DNA of 13,398 nt, from the NCBI GenBank assembly GCA_030145435.1, contig JAQYVQ010000419.1:1-13398 (forward strand), in the 5' to 3' direction. Made by a program: the position numbers and the translations under genes. The notes beneath the pieces were generated by a model. The model worked only from the letters and a program-made list of their open reading frames with translations. It searched no databases and was not told the DNA's origin. This DNA is from Syntrophobacteria bacterium. Lineage in GTDB: Bacteria; Desulfobacterota; DSWW01. Positions 1-6,831 of the stretch are shown one piece after another; positions within the stretch are counted from its first letter, which is position 1, and every line of letters begins with the position of its first letter.

Positions 1-120
1 GCCCGTACTACTTGAATCCGTTGCCGGATCCCCAAGATCGGTGCAGCCGAAGACCCATACACTCATCGCAAGGATTGCCGCCATTGCGATGAGCCCGTTC
101 CAACTCACGGTTTTCTTCAT
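1..120 (-). CDS. Putative lipoprotein, N-terminal fragment
   Basis: A reading frame begins with ATG at 120 and runs leftward out of the window, so only 40 codons are visible. The N-terminus is a typical lipoprotein signal: two lysines right after Met, a hydrophobic stretch (about residues 9-23), then a lipobox-like V-F-G-C with Cys26. A Ser/Thr/Asp-rich stretch follows, as is usual behind the lipidated cysteine. The start is supported by a strong Shine-Dalgarno AAGGAGG on the minus strand (136 to 130), 9 nt upstream. The product is expected to be exported and lipid-anchored; Asp28 at position +2 after the cysteine hints at inner-membrane retention by the Enterobacteria rule, which may not apply here. 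Function cannot be told from this fragment. It has a long leader (see 121-669). Confidence 0.72.
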   Translation of the reverse strand, partial: MKKTVSWNGLIAMAAILAMSVWVFGCTDLGDPATDSSSTG

Positions 121-248
121 TGCTCACTACCTCCTTCTACATTGTTGGTTGGAAATGATTTTGGCGCTTTCGGCCAAAACGATCGGAAAAAGTCAGCGGG
201 GCCCTCTCTCTGCCCCTTCGTTACTCCCCAGTCTTCTTGTCTCCCTCC

Positions 249-263
249 GATCACCTCCTTTCT
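249..263 (-). promoter_or_regulatory. Extended anti-anti-Shine-Dalgarno motif without its own start codon
   Basis: On the minus strand these 15 bases read AGAAAGGAGGTGATC, the exact complement of a common bacterial 16S rRNA 3' end. No ATG, GTG or TTG lies 5-12 nt downstream, so it cannot be an ordinary ribosome binding site. It sits about 130 nt upstream of the lipoprotein start, which has its own AAGGAGG. A standby ribosome site or a regulatory leader element is possible; this role is inferred. Confidence 0.4.
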
Positions 264-626
264 CCATAAGTCTCTACCTAACTCTAAATGAATTATTATT
301 TTCAACAATTCTGACAAGAATGCCAGCAATGTCACAATAAACACGAACAAAATACGTATTATTTGTCGCCTTTGTCAAGAGAAAATTTTAGAAAGTTTTC
401 TCCTGGTAAATTGGGCTCCTTCCTCTCCTCTCGGGGCCTACTGCCTGATCTGCTTCAAGGAGATCCTGAACATGTTATCGACTACATATTGAATTTCAAC
501 TGGATTGTCAAGCTCCAAATAGAAAATATTTTGTGCAAAACCTCTGCGAGTACAGAATATTATACATTAGTTATGTGATCTCATCTCTCGTAACACGCTT
601 TAAAACAATCATCTCGGATCGCATTC

Positions 627-656
627 TTGTAAGAACGGATATTATCGGACTATAAT
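627..656 (+). promoter_or_regulatory. Sigma70-type promoter for the acyl-CoA ligase
   Basis: TTGTAA (627-632), an 18-nt spacer and a perfect TATAAT (651-656). Transcription would begin near 663, giving a leader of about 66 nt to the ATG at 730. The same prediction makes the upstream GTG/ATG at 670/673 nearly leaderless. Confidence 0.65.
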
Positions 657-729
657 CCCCGTCGCTCAAGTGATGCACGCCTTTTTTTTAAAAGAACCCA
701 CGGGATCCGAGACGCGGGAATCGATTCGG

Positions 730-2265
730 ATGAGCGCACCTGCCGACAAAGCACTCTCCCTGCCTGAACATCTGACCAAGGTTTTCACAGCCGAGGGAGA
801 CCGGGTGGCCCTGGTCTTCCCGGAAGCGCAGTACCGCTACCGAGAAATACTCGAAGGAATCCAGCGAACAGCGGGTTGGTACCGGCGGAACGACGTCCGG
901 CCCGGGGACCGCATCGCCATCCAGATGGTGGCGACCGTCGAATCCATCCTGTATTATCTCGCAAGCCTGTTCTATGGGACAATTCTCGTTCCCCTGAACC
1001 CGCGATACACGGCAGAAGAAACGAGATATTTCCTCGAGGACGCAGATGTCCGCCTCTTCCTGTGTCAGAAAACCGGCACGTCCCCCGGGCACCCCGCCGG
1101 GTGGAAGGCCTTTCTCAGGTCTACCCGAGGAGATCTCGAGGAGAGGGAGCAAGAAGAATTGGACGTGGCGTTTCTTTTCCGACAACCTCTTTATATAATT
1201 GAAACCCGGAGGAGCCCTGACGAGATTGCCCTGCTCTGTTACACGTCCGGCACCACGGGCAAGCCAAAGGGCGCAATGATCACACAGGGGAACCTCTCCA
1301 CCCTGGCCGCTTCCCTTCACGAGGCCTGGGGGTGGAGTAAGCGCGACGTTCTCCTGCACGCTCTTCCACTCTTTCACGTGCACGGACTCCTCGTGGCTCT
1401 GCAGGGGGCCCTTTACGCAGGGGCGCGCACCGTCCTCTTGCCTCGGTTCGACCCGGGCGAGGTTCTCGATCGGCTCGGCCGAAAGACGATCACTGTGTTC
1501 ATGGGCGTTCCGACCATGTACCGGCGTCTCGTCTCGATCGACAGCCCTCATGAGCCTTCTCTCGGGAACATGCGTCTGTTCGTTTCCGGCTCAGCTCCTC
1601 TCGCCCCGGAGGTCTTTCACGCATTTCGTGCACGCTTCGGCCACACGGTCCTCGAGCGGTACGGAATGACCGAGGCGGGCATGGTCCTTTCCAATCCTCT
1701 GGACGGGGATCGCAGGCCCGGGTCGGTCGGTTCTCCCCTTCCCGGCGTATCCGTCCGGATCGTGGACCCCGAGACGAATGCCGATGTCTCTTCCGGCGAG
1801 ACCGGGGAGTTGCTCATCCGGAGTGGAAGTGTTTGCAAGGGGTACTGGAATCTGCCGGAAGCCACGGAACAGGCCTTCACGGGCGAGGGCTGGCTCCGGA
1901 GCGGAGACATGGCTCGCGAGGACGCCGACGGCTACATCACCCTCGTGGGACGGCTGAAGGAGCTCATCATTACCGGCGGGTTCAACGTGTACCCCAAAGA
2001 AGTGGAGAATGTCCTGGAGAGGCATCCCGGTGTCGGGGAGGCAGCAGTCTTTGGAATGCCGGACAGCGACCTGGGCGAGCAGGTCTGCGCAGCGGTTGTT
2101 CCGAAAGGAACGCAGGGGCCGTCCGAAGAAGACCTGATCCTCTTCTGCAAGGCCTCCCTCACATCGTACAAGTGCCCTCGCACGATTCGCTTCCTGGACG
2201 CTCTGCCCCGCAACCCCATGGGCAAGGTGGTCAAGGAGAGGCTAAAGGTCAAAGGGCAAAGGTAA
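730..2265 (+). CDS. Acyl-CoA synthetase, malonyl-CoA synthetase (MatB/ACSF3)-like
   Basis: ANL-superfamily adenylating enzyme, 511 residues from ATG 730, predicted to activate a carboxylic acid to its CoA thioester through an acyl-AMP in the cytosol. Visible motifs: phosphate loop YTSGTTGKPKG (171-181), HALPLFHVHGL (210-220), MGVPTMYRRL (258-267), SGSAPL (286-291), YGMTE (311-315), SGD (391-393), the hinge GRLKELIITGGFNVYP (407-422) and catalytic Lys499 in NPMGK. The runs around LERYGMTEAGM, PGSVG and PLPGV, and the HALP/MGVPT blocks, resemble malonyl-CoA synthetases more than long-chain FadD proteins as I remember them; substrate remains inferred. The frame is open from GTG 670, but ATG 730 fits the promoter and the family N-terminus, although its ribosome site is weak. 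The last residues (KVKGQR) and the stop codon are encoded by a heptad repeat. No malonate decarboxylase or transporter adjoins it. Confidence 0.9.
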   Translation: MSAPADKALSLPEHLTKVFTAEGDRVALVFPEAQYRYREILEGIQRTAGWYRRNDVRPGDRIAIQMVATVESILYYLASLFYGTILVPLNPRYTAEETRYFLEDADVRLFLCQKTGTSPGHPAGWKAFLRSTRGDLEEREQEELDVAFLFRQPLYIIETRRSPDEIALLCYTSGTTGKPKGAMITQGNLSTLAASLHEAWGWSKRDVLLHALPLFHVHGLLVALQGALYAGARTVLLPRFDPGEVLDRLGRKTITVFMGVPTMYRRLVSIDSPHEPSLGNMRLFVSGSAPLAPEVFHAFRARFGHTVLERYGMTEAGMVLSNPLDGDRRPGSVGSPLPGVSVRIVDPETNADVSSGETGELLIRSGSVCKGYWNLPEATEQAFTGEGWLRSGDMAREDADGYITLVGRLKELIITGGFNVYPKEVENVLERHPGVGEAAVFGMPDSDLGEQVCAAVVPKGTQGPSEEDLILFCKASLTSYKCPRTIRFLDALPRNPMGKVVKERLKVKGQR

Positions 2266-2461
2266 AAGGTGAAAATCCTCACTCTCCCCAAGAGAATCCA
2301 TTGCATGCCGAATTCCGGTGGACTGGGGGGCTGCCACGCTTCGCTCGCAGCATCCCCAATTGTCGGACATTGCGAGGAGCGATAGCGACGCGGCAATCTC
2401 CCGATCACCAGAGCCTATTCAGCGGGGTACTTTAGGCCTTTCGCCTTTACCCTTTCACCTT
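2239..2461. repeat. Heptad-repeat element between convergent genes (copy C)
   Basis: The left arm (2239-2273) is five tandem heptads near AGGTNAA. The right arm (2430-2461) is the same motif on the other strand, about four degenerate units. The arms face each other and could pair. The roughly 155-bp interior carries two palindromes, one REP-like. The left arm starts inside the ligase gene and supplies its stop codon. Its position between converging genes suits a transcription-ending structure, though there is no clear T-run. Copies A (5231-5311) and B (8059-8136) share the arms but not this interior. Confidence 0.8.
2327..2401. repeat. Pair of REP-like palindromes inside copy C
   Basis: One imperfect hairpin pairs GGGG and GCTGC (2327-2333) with GCAGC and CCCC (2347-2356). 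The second has ATTGC (2369-2373) and GCAAT (2393-2397) around a centre containing GCGATAGCGA. The second closely resembles the ATTGCGAGGAGCG...GCAATCTC type of dispersed palindrome that I recall from several Desulfobacterota and other genomes. I cannot test copy number from this window. Confidence 0.55.
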
Positions 2462-2486
2462 GCGGGAGGAATGGGAGGGCTTGGGC

Positions 2487-3557
2487 TCAAGCACGGGGCG
2501 TGAAATCCATCCCGGGCTTCAAGGCGCACACGAATTCCTCAAGGAGCCGGATGCTGTTCTTGACGTCCTTGAGAGAGATCATTTCCACGGGGGTGTGCAT
2601 GTACCGGTTCGGCACGCCGACCAGTCCTGCGGCAACTCCGGCACGGGTGATCTGAATCACGTTCGCGTCGGTCCCGGTCGCACGCGACTCTGCCTTCATC
2701 TGATAAGGGATCTTCTTCCTGTCGGCCACGTCCACCAGCAATTGCCCGACCACGGGGTTGATATTCGGGCCTTTGTGGAGGATCGGCCCGCCACCCAGCT
2801 TGATATCGCCTACGATCTTCTTCTCCGCACCCGGCTGGTCGGAGGCAAACCCGACATCAACGGCAACCCCTACGTGGGGTTCGATCCCGAAGGCGCTGGT
2901 TCGGGCGCCACGAAGGCCGATCTCTTCCTGGACCGTGGAAACGGCCGCGACCTCCACGTTCTTGAATCCCTTTCTCTTGCTCAGCCGGCCGAGGACCTCC
3001 GTGACGATGAAGGCGCCGATCTTGTCGTCAAAAGCCCGACTCACAGCGATGTCCTTCCCGAGCATTGCGAGCCCTTCGGCCACGGTCACCATGTCTCCCG
3101 TTTGGACCCGCTTCTTTGCGTCCTTCTTGTCCCTCACCCCGATGTCCACCCACAGTTCGTGCGCCTTGGGCACCTTCTTCCGCTCTTCCGGGGTCATCAG
3201 GTGAATCGGCTTCTTGCCGACGACACCGAGAATTCTCTCCTTCTTCGTGTGCACGTATACCCTTCGACCCGGCATCAAGGCGAGGTCGACGCCTCCCACG
3301 GGCTGGACGTAGAGAAACCCTTCGTCCGACACGTACTGAACCAGGAAGCCGATCTCGTCGCAGTGTCCGGCCAGCATCACCCGGAAGGGTGCGCCACGGT
3401 TCAATCTCCCGATCACATTGCCGTGAACGTCGGTCTCCACATCCTCGGTGAAGGCCCCCATACGCTTTCGAACAATTTCCTGTATCTGTGCCTCGAAACC
3501 GGACGGGCTCGGGGCATCGATGAGGTCCTCGAGAAACCTGAGCTCTACCTTCTCCAT
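2487..3557 (-). CDS. M42 family metallo-aminopeptidase (glutamyl aminopeptidase/TET-like)
   Basis: Dinuclear metal peptidase of 356 residues, the usual length for M42 (TET, FrvX, YsdC and 'endoglucanase M' annotations). These cytosolic enzymes form large tetrahedral dodecamers and trim N-terminal residues from peptides. All expected ligands are visible: His65 and Asp67 in AGHCDEIG, the Asp177-Asp178 pair in RAFDDKIG, catalytic Glu211 and ligand Glu212 in QEEIGLRGA, Asp234 in VDVG and His321 in YMHTPVE. The N-terminal PSPSGFE motif is typical. Start ATG 3557 lies 1 nt after the stop of the upstream hydratase gene, with GGGGAAG in that gene's end as ribosome site, so the two are translationally coupled. 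Residue preference cannot be read from sequence; old annotations as a cellulase should be ignored. Confidence 0.93.
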   Translation of the reverse strand: MEKVELRFLEDLIDAPSPSGFEAQIQEIVRKRMGAFTEDVETDVHGNVIGRLNRGAPFRVMLAGHCDEIGFLVQYVSDEGFLYVQPVGGVDLALMPGRRVYVHTKKERILGVVGKKPIHLMTPEERKKVPKAHELWVDIGVRDKKDAKKRVQTGDMVTVAEGLAMLGKDIAVSRAFDDKIGAFIVTEVLGRLSKRKGFKNVEVAAVSTVQEEIGLRGARTSAFGIEPHVGVAVDVGFASDQPGAEKKIVGDIKLGGGPILHKGPNINPVVGQLLVDVADRKKIPYQMKAESRATGTDANVIQITRAGVAAGLVGVPNRYMHTPVEMISLKDVKNSIRLLEEFVCALKPGMDFTPRA

Positions 3558-3558
3558 C

Positions 3559-4365
3559 TCACTTCCCCTTGAATTCTGGCTTGCGCTTCTCCATGAATGC
3601 CTGGAACGCCTCCATCAGGTCCTCGGAGGGAAGGATCGCAGCATTCTTCTGGGCCACGAACTCCAATCCGGCTGCTGCCCCGAAGTTCCTCGAGAAGTTC
3701 AGCGTCTCTTTCACGCCCTGGACGGTGACGGGCGACAGCCGGGCGATCTCGCTCGCCATCTTGAACCCCTCTTCGAGAAGGGCATCCCGGTCCGGATAGA
3801 CGTGGGTCAGGAAACCGATCCGGAGCGCCTGGGAGGCATCGAAGTCCCTTCCCGTGAGCGCAAGCTCCCGCGTCCAGCCCTGCCCGATGATGGCCCCGAT
3901 TCGCTGCAGGGTGCCCAGGTCCGCCACCATGGCCATTCTCGTCTCCCGGATGCTGAACACCGCGTCCTGCGAGGCCAGGCGAATGTCAGAGGCGCAGGCC
4001 ATGTCCACCCCGCCGCCGATACAGTGGCTGTGGATCGCTACGATGACCGGTTTCCGGCAACGGTCGATCACGTTCATCGACTCCTGAAGACGCATGATCA
4101 CCCTCTTGAAATCGTGACGACTCTTGGCCGTCGGATCCGTGAACAGGGTGGCCGCCTCGGCCAGATCCAGGCCTGCGGTGAAGCTCTTCCCCTCGGCGGA
4201 AATCAAGACCGCACGAACGTCGTCCTCCTCATCGATCCTGTCGAAGACCTGTACCATTTCCTCGAAGAACTTGAGGCTCATCCTGTTCCTCTTGTCCGGG
4301 CGGCACAGGATCAGATGACCCACATAGTCTTTCTTCTCGAGTCGAATGCATTCATAGTCTGCCAT
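3559..4365 (-). CDS. Enoyl-CoA hydratase/isomerase, delta3,5-delta2,4-dienoyl-CoA isomerase (ECH1)-like
   Basis: Crotonase-fold protein of 268 residues acting on acyl-CoA thioesters in beta-oxidation. The oxyanion-hole segments are GKSFTAGLDL (59-68) and HCIGGGVDM (114-122). Acidic residues fall at Asp121, Glu141 and Asp149. Their spacing (20 and 8) equals that of the catalytic Asp176, Glu196 and Asp204 of rat dienoyl-CoA isomerase, and the surrounding ADLGTLQR matches that subfamily. So shifting conjugated double bonds in odd-position unsaturated acyl-CoAs is more likely than plain hydration. An in-frame GTG exists at 4380, but ATG 4365 is preferred because GGGAGGG sits just upstream. It is first in an operon with the M42 peptidase, behind a divergent promoter. 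Its partners in metabolism may be the ligase and thiolase in this window. Confidence 0.92.
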   Translation of the reverse strand: MADYECIRLEKKDYVGHLILCRPDKRNRMSLKFFEEMVQVFDRIDEEDDVRAVLISAEGKSFTAGLDLAEAATLFTDPTAKSRHDFKRVIMRLQESMNVIDRCRKPVIVAIHSHCIGGGVDMACASDIRLASQDAVFSIRETRMAMVADLGTLQRIGAIIGQGWTRELALTGRDFDASQALRIGFLTHVYPDRDALLEEGFKMASEIARLSPVTVQGVKETLNFSRNFGAAAGLEFVAQKNAAILPSEDLMEAFQAFMEKRKPEFKGK

Positions 4366-4397
4366 CGATTTCCCTCCCACGGCGGGTTCAATCTACA

Positions 4398-4425
4398 AGC
4401 ATACAAGGCTGCATCGAGAAATCAA
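4398..4425 (-). promoter_or_regulatory. Predicted promoter of the isomerase-M42 operon
   Basis: On the minus strand TTGATT (4425-4420), 16-nt spacer, TATGCT (4403-4398). Transcription would start near 4391, leaving about 26 nt before ATG 4365, room for the GGGAGGG ribosome site. The match is moderate, but the position between divergent genes is right. Confidence 0.4.
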
Positions 4426-4440
4426 GGCGGGCGGCCTGCT

Positions 4441-4468
4441 TTGAGAATGCGGGCCGGCCCCGTATAAT
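4441..4468 (+). promoter_or_regulatory. Sigma70-type promoter of the metallophosphoesterase gene
   Basis: TTGAGA (4441-4446), 16-nt spacer, perfect TATAAT (4463-4468). The predicted leader to GTG 4535 is about 60 nt. Confidence 0.6.
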
Positions 4469-4495
4469 GGCGAAAGAAGCGTAAGCACACACCTA

Positions 4496-4525
4496 TTTAT
4501 TGGCAATCGGCTGTTAGCCAAATAA
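4496..4525 (+). promoter_or_regulatory. Possible leader hairpin next to a ribosome binding site
   Basis: TTTATTGGC (4496-4504) and GCCAAATAA (4517-4525) are an imperfect inverted repeat (TTGGC/GCCAA perfect, outer bases partly paired) around a 12-nt loop. It ends at the AAGG (4524-4527) that serves GTG 4535, so it could mask translation or be an operator. Both roles are inferred. Confidence 0.25.
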
Positions 4526-4534
4526 GGCACATCG

Positions 4535-5194
4535 GTGGAATACAAGACCCCCCTTCCAAAGCGAATCGGCCTCGTGGCGGACAGCCACGACCAGCTGGAG
4601 GCCCTCGCCACGGCCGTAGGCATTCTCGAGGAAAGGGGGGCGGAATCCCTCGTACACCTCGGAGATATCTGCGATTCCCTCCGGCTGGACCTGCTGGAGG
4701 ATTCGGTCCGCCTTCTTCGCAAGCATCGAATGCTCGTGGTAAAGGGGAACAACGATTTCATGCTGGAGAATCTGCTTCGCTGCCAGCCACCTGAAAACGA
4801 GGGCCGCTTCGATCACCTCGCCGCCTTTCTCGAAAACCTCCCGATGCGAATCGTCTGGGACGGGGTCTGTTTCGCACACTCCCTGCCCTTTGATCATCTC
4901 CGGTCCTTCTACGAACCCATCGACATGGGGACCACCCAGCGAGCCGAAGACATCTTCCGCCTCACCCCCCACCGCATCCTGTTCTGCGGTCACTCCCACC
5001 GGTCTGTCCTGTTCCGGCTGTCCGGCGACAAGGTCTCCCGAGAGAGCTTCCCCGAAGCACAACCGATCGCCCTGGACCGGGAAGAGCGTTACATCATCGT
5101 GACAGGCTCTGTCCTCGAGCGGGAATGTGCGATCTTTGACGTTGACTCCTGGTCCGTGGAGAACATCCGCATCCCCCGGGAAGGCTGCCGATAA
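4535..5194 (+). CDS. Calcineurin-like metallophosphoesterase (YfcE/MJ0936-type)
   Basis: Cytosolic metallophosphoesterase of 219 residues, slightly longer than typical YfcE-type enzymes. The ordered motifs are all present: DSH with Asp16 and His18, HLGDICD with Asp44, GNND with Asn73, FAHS with His115 and GHSHR with His153 and His155. These ligate two metal ions and support phosphodiester or phosphomonoester hydrolysis; the physiological substrate is not known. The start is GTG at 4535 with TAAGG about 8 nt upstream; the residue run MEYKTPLPKRIGLVADSH places the first beta-strand as in relatives. The N-terminus is short, with no signal peptide. It is transcribed away from the isomerase operon from its own promoter and is separated from the next gene by heptad repeat A, so it is probably a single-gene unit. 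Confidence 0.9.
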   Translation: MEYKTPLPKRIGLVADSHDQLEALATAVGILEERGAESLVHLGDICDSLRLDLLEDSVRLLRKHRMLVVKGNNDFMLENLLRCQPPENEGRFDHLAAFLENLPMRIVWDGVCFAHSLPFDHLRSFYEPIDMGTTQRAEDIFRLTPHRILFCGHSHRSVLFRLSGDKVSRESFPEAQPIALDREERYIIVTGSVLERECAIFDVDSWSVENIRIPREGCR

Positions 5195-5230
5195 ACGGCC
5201 ATCTGCGGCGTTGCACTCATCGTCCCAGAT

Positions 5231-5311
5231 AAAAGGTCAAAGGTGAAAGGTCAAAGGGAAGGATCAAGACTCAAACCATCCCTTGACCCTTTTCCCTTTC
5301 ACCTTTGACCT
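5231..5311. repeat. Heptad-repeat hairpin, copy A
   Basis: AGGTCAAAGGTGAAAGG (5234-5250) is a perfect 17-bp inverted repeat with 5295-5311. Pairing continues inward with mismatches to a loop of about 13 nt near 5270-5281, making one long hairpin. The central 37 nt (5256-5292) recur in copy B in opposite orientation with one mismatch. It lies just upstream of the promoter of the HMGCS-like gene and behind the phosphoesterase gene, and may end transcription of the latter. Confidence 0.85.
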
Positions 5312-5328
5312 GCAGTTATGTCCCACCA

Positions 5329-5358
5329 TTGTCACGCCTTTTTCGTTTGTGCTATAGA
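5329..5358 (+). promoter_or_regulatory. Promoter of the HMGCS-like/thiolase operon
   Basis: TTGTCA (5329-5334), 18-nt spacer, TATAGA (5353-5358). The in-frame ATG at 5358 would overlap the -10 box, whereas ATG 5391 lies about 26 nt behind the predicted start of transcription and has GAGGGAG as ribosome site. Confidence 0.55.
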
Positions 5359-5390
5359 TGGGCCGTTCCGAACCACATGAGGGAGCCTCC

Positions 5391-6806
5391 ATGGCGGGTA
5401 TCCTCCGATACGGCGCCTACATCCCCCACTTCCGACTGCCCAGGAGCGACATAGGCAATGCCTGGGCAGGACGCGGATCCCGGGGCGAGAAGGCGGTGGC
5501 GAATTACGATGAAGACAGTCTCACCCTTGCGGTGGAGGCCGCCCGGGACTGTCTGCACGGCTGGGATCGATCCGAGATCGACGGCCTCTTCTTCGTCTCC
5601 ACGACCTCCCCCTACCGTGAAAAGCAGGGGGCCGGCCTGGTCGCCTCTGTCCTCGGCCTGCGCTCCGATATCCTGACCGCAGATTTTGCGCACTGTCTGC
5701 GCGCAGGGACCACGGCCCTGGAGCTGGCCAAGGCCTACACCGAGACCGGGCGAGCGGCAAGCATCCTCGTGACCTTTGCGGACACGCGGACCGCCCATCC
5801 TGGGTCCCCTCAAGAACCCTGGCTCGGAGACGGTGCCGCCGCCTTCCTGATAGGAAAGGGCCGATCCGGCGCCGAATGGGATTCCTTCGTCTCTGTCTCG
5901 AACGACATGATGGATATCTGGCGCACACAGGAGGACGACTTCGTCCGTTCCTGGGAGGACCGCTGGGTCAAGGGCCGGGGATTCCTCGACACAACGCGGG
6001 CCGCTGTGGATCGGGTCCTGGGAGAGTCAGGCGTCTCGGCACGCGAGCTGGATCGAGCTGTCCTGTATGCCCCGGATGCAAGGAGTCACCGGCAGCTCGC
6101 GAGCGGACTCGACCTCGGAGAGAAGACACAAATCACAGATCCCCTCCTGGACACCGTCGGGGTCGCTGGGGCAGCCCATGTTCCACTGATGCTCGCCTAC
6201 GCCCTGGAAGAGGCTCGGCCAGACGAGGCCGTCCTGGTGGCCGGGTATGGAGACGGAGCGGATGCCCTGCTCGTGAAGACAACGGAACACGTGAGCCGAT
6301 TGCGCGGCCGGAGAGGCGTGACAGGACACCTGGAAAGCAAGCGAAGGCTCGCCAACTACGACCGATATCTCTGGTATCGCCGACTCGTGGAGGTCCAACC
6401 GCCTCCGGCCCTGCTCGTGGGATCCTCCGCCACGGTCCTCTGGCGGGAGAGGAAATCGATTCTCCAGCTGAACGGGTCCCGCTGCAAGGCGTGCGGGGAG
6501 GCGGCCTTTCCCATCCAGAGAATCTGCAACGGATGCATGGCCAAGGACGCATACGAGGAGATCGCCCTTTCCGAGTCCCGGGGAAGGCTCTTTACCTATA
6601 CCCTGGACTACCTTGCCAGCCAGGCCGACCCGCCCCTGATACAGAGTGTTGTCGATCTGGAGCCGGGGTGTAGACTCTACACCTCGATGACCGACGCGGA
6701 TCCCGCCGATGTGGGGCTCGAAATGGAAGTGGAGATGACCTTTCGACGAATCCGCAAGGCAGAGGGCTTCTACAATTACTTCTGGAAGTGCCGTCCCGTG
6801 CGCTAG
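5391..6806 (+). CDS. HMG-CoA synthase-like protein fused to a C-terminal DUF35 domain, atypical active site
   Basis: Two-domain protein of 471 residues. Residues 1-300 follow the archaeal type HMG-CoA synthase/ketosynthase III fold: GAYIPHFRL at the start, DEDSLTLAVEAARDCL (40-55), a Cys102 segment ADFAHCLRAGTTAL, LGDGAAAFLIG (145-155) and AGYGDGADALLV (284-295). Residues 352-471 are a DUF35 domain: Zn-ribbon Cys365-x2-Cys368 and Cys379-x2-Cys382, then the OB-fold from SRGRLFTYT on. In archaea HMG-CoA synthase, DUF35 and thiolase are separate proteins of one complex; here two are fused. By hand alignment the catalytic Glu region (VGSES in archaea) reads VSTTS, and the His of FHQPNG is Tyr226 in LYAPDA, so ordinary HMG-CoA synthesis is doubtful. 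The start is chosen at 5391 from the ribosome site and promoter. The thiolase gene follows after 25 nt. Confidence 0.86.
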   Translation: MAGILRYGAYIPHFRLPRSDIGNAWAGRGSRGEKAVANYDEDSLTLAVEAARDCLHGWDRSEIDGLFFVSTTSPYREKQGAGLVASVLGLRSDILTADFAHCLRAGTTALELAKAYTETGRAASILVTFADTRTAHPGSPQEPWLGDGAAAFLIGKGRSGAEWDSFVSVSNDMMDIWRTQEDDFVRSWEDRWVKGRGFLDTTRAAVDRVLGESGVSARELDRAVLYAPDARSHRQLASGLDLGEKTQITDPLLDTVGVAGAAHVPLMLAYALEEARPDEAVLVAGYGDGADALLVKTTEHVSRLRGRRGVTGHLESKRRLANYDRYLWYRRLVEVQPPPALLVGSSATVLWRERKSILQLNGSRCKACGEAAFPIQRICNGCMAKDAYEEIALSESRGRLFTYTLDYLASQADPPLIQSVVDLEPGCRLYTSMTDADPADVGLEMEVEMTFRRIRKAEGFYNYFWKCRPVR

Positions 6807-6831
6807 CCACCCAACGCCTGGAGAAGACCGG

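Larger units (their letters stand above)
121..669. other. Long AT-rich intergenic/leader region
   Basis: About 550 bases separate the divergent lipoprotein and ligase genes, and I find no convincing protein gene. The part nearest the lipoprotein is purine-rich on the minus strand and looks like a structured leader: a 15-nt complement of the 16S tail (249-263), a possible 24-codon Arg-rich minus-strand ORF (267 to 193) containing that motif, and a perfect 7-bp hairpin TTTTGGC/GCCAAAA (159-165 with 173-179) between the ORF and the gene's own ribosome site. Bases 270-660 are clearly more AT-rich than the genes around them. An open frame at 363-578 starts with TTG, has no ribosome site and matches nothing I know. 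A TGACA/TGTCA inverted repeat lies at 312-334. The ligase promoter is at 627-656. Confidence 0.6.

Noticed and set aside
296..340. Sigma54-like TGGCA on the minus strand and a TTGTCA-N16-TAATTC promoter candidate for the lipoprotein.
   Set aside because: The -12 GC of a sigma54 site is missing, and the sigma70 candidate has a poor -10 box.
117..350. A 77-codon minus-strand frame overlapping the lipoprotein start by ATGA.
   Set aside because: The overlap is tempting, but the start is TTG without a ribosome site and the composition shifts abruptly along the frame. It is more likely a leader.
363..578. A 71-codon frame in the AT-rich intergenic region.
   Set aside because: TTG start without a ribosome site, no recognisable motif and low-complexity composition. 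A nearby AAGGAG-ATG at 459-473 opens only six codons.
2460..3572. A 370-codon plus-strand open frame opposite the M42 gene.
   Set aside because: It mirrors the M42 gene, whose metal ligands and motifs are complete; the mirror frame has no recognisable motif.
3448..4467. A 339-codon plus-strand open frame opposite the isomerase gene.
   Set aside because: High GC content opens antisense frames; the minus-strand product has perfect catalytic spacing and a good ribosome site.
5231..5311. A standard rho-independent terminator at repeat A.
   Set aside because: The stem is long and strong, but no T-run follows; a terminator role is possible but not shown.
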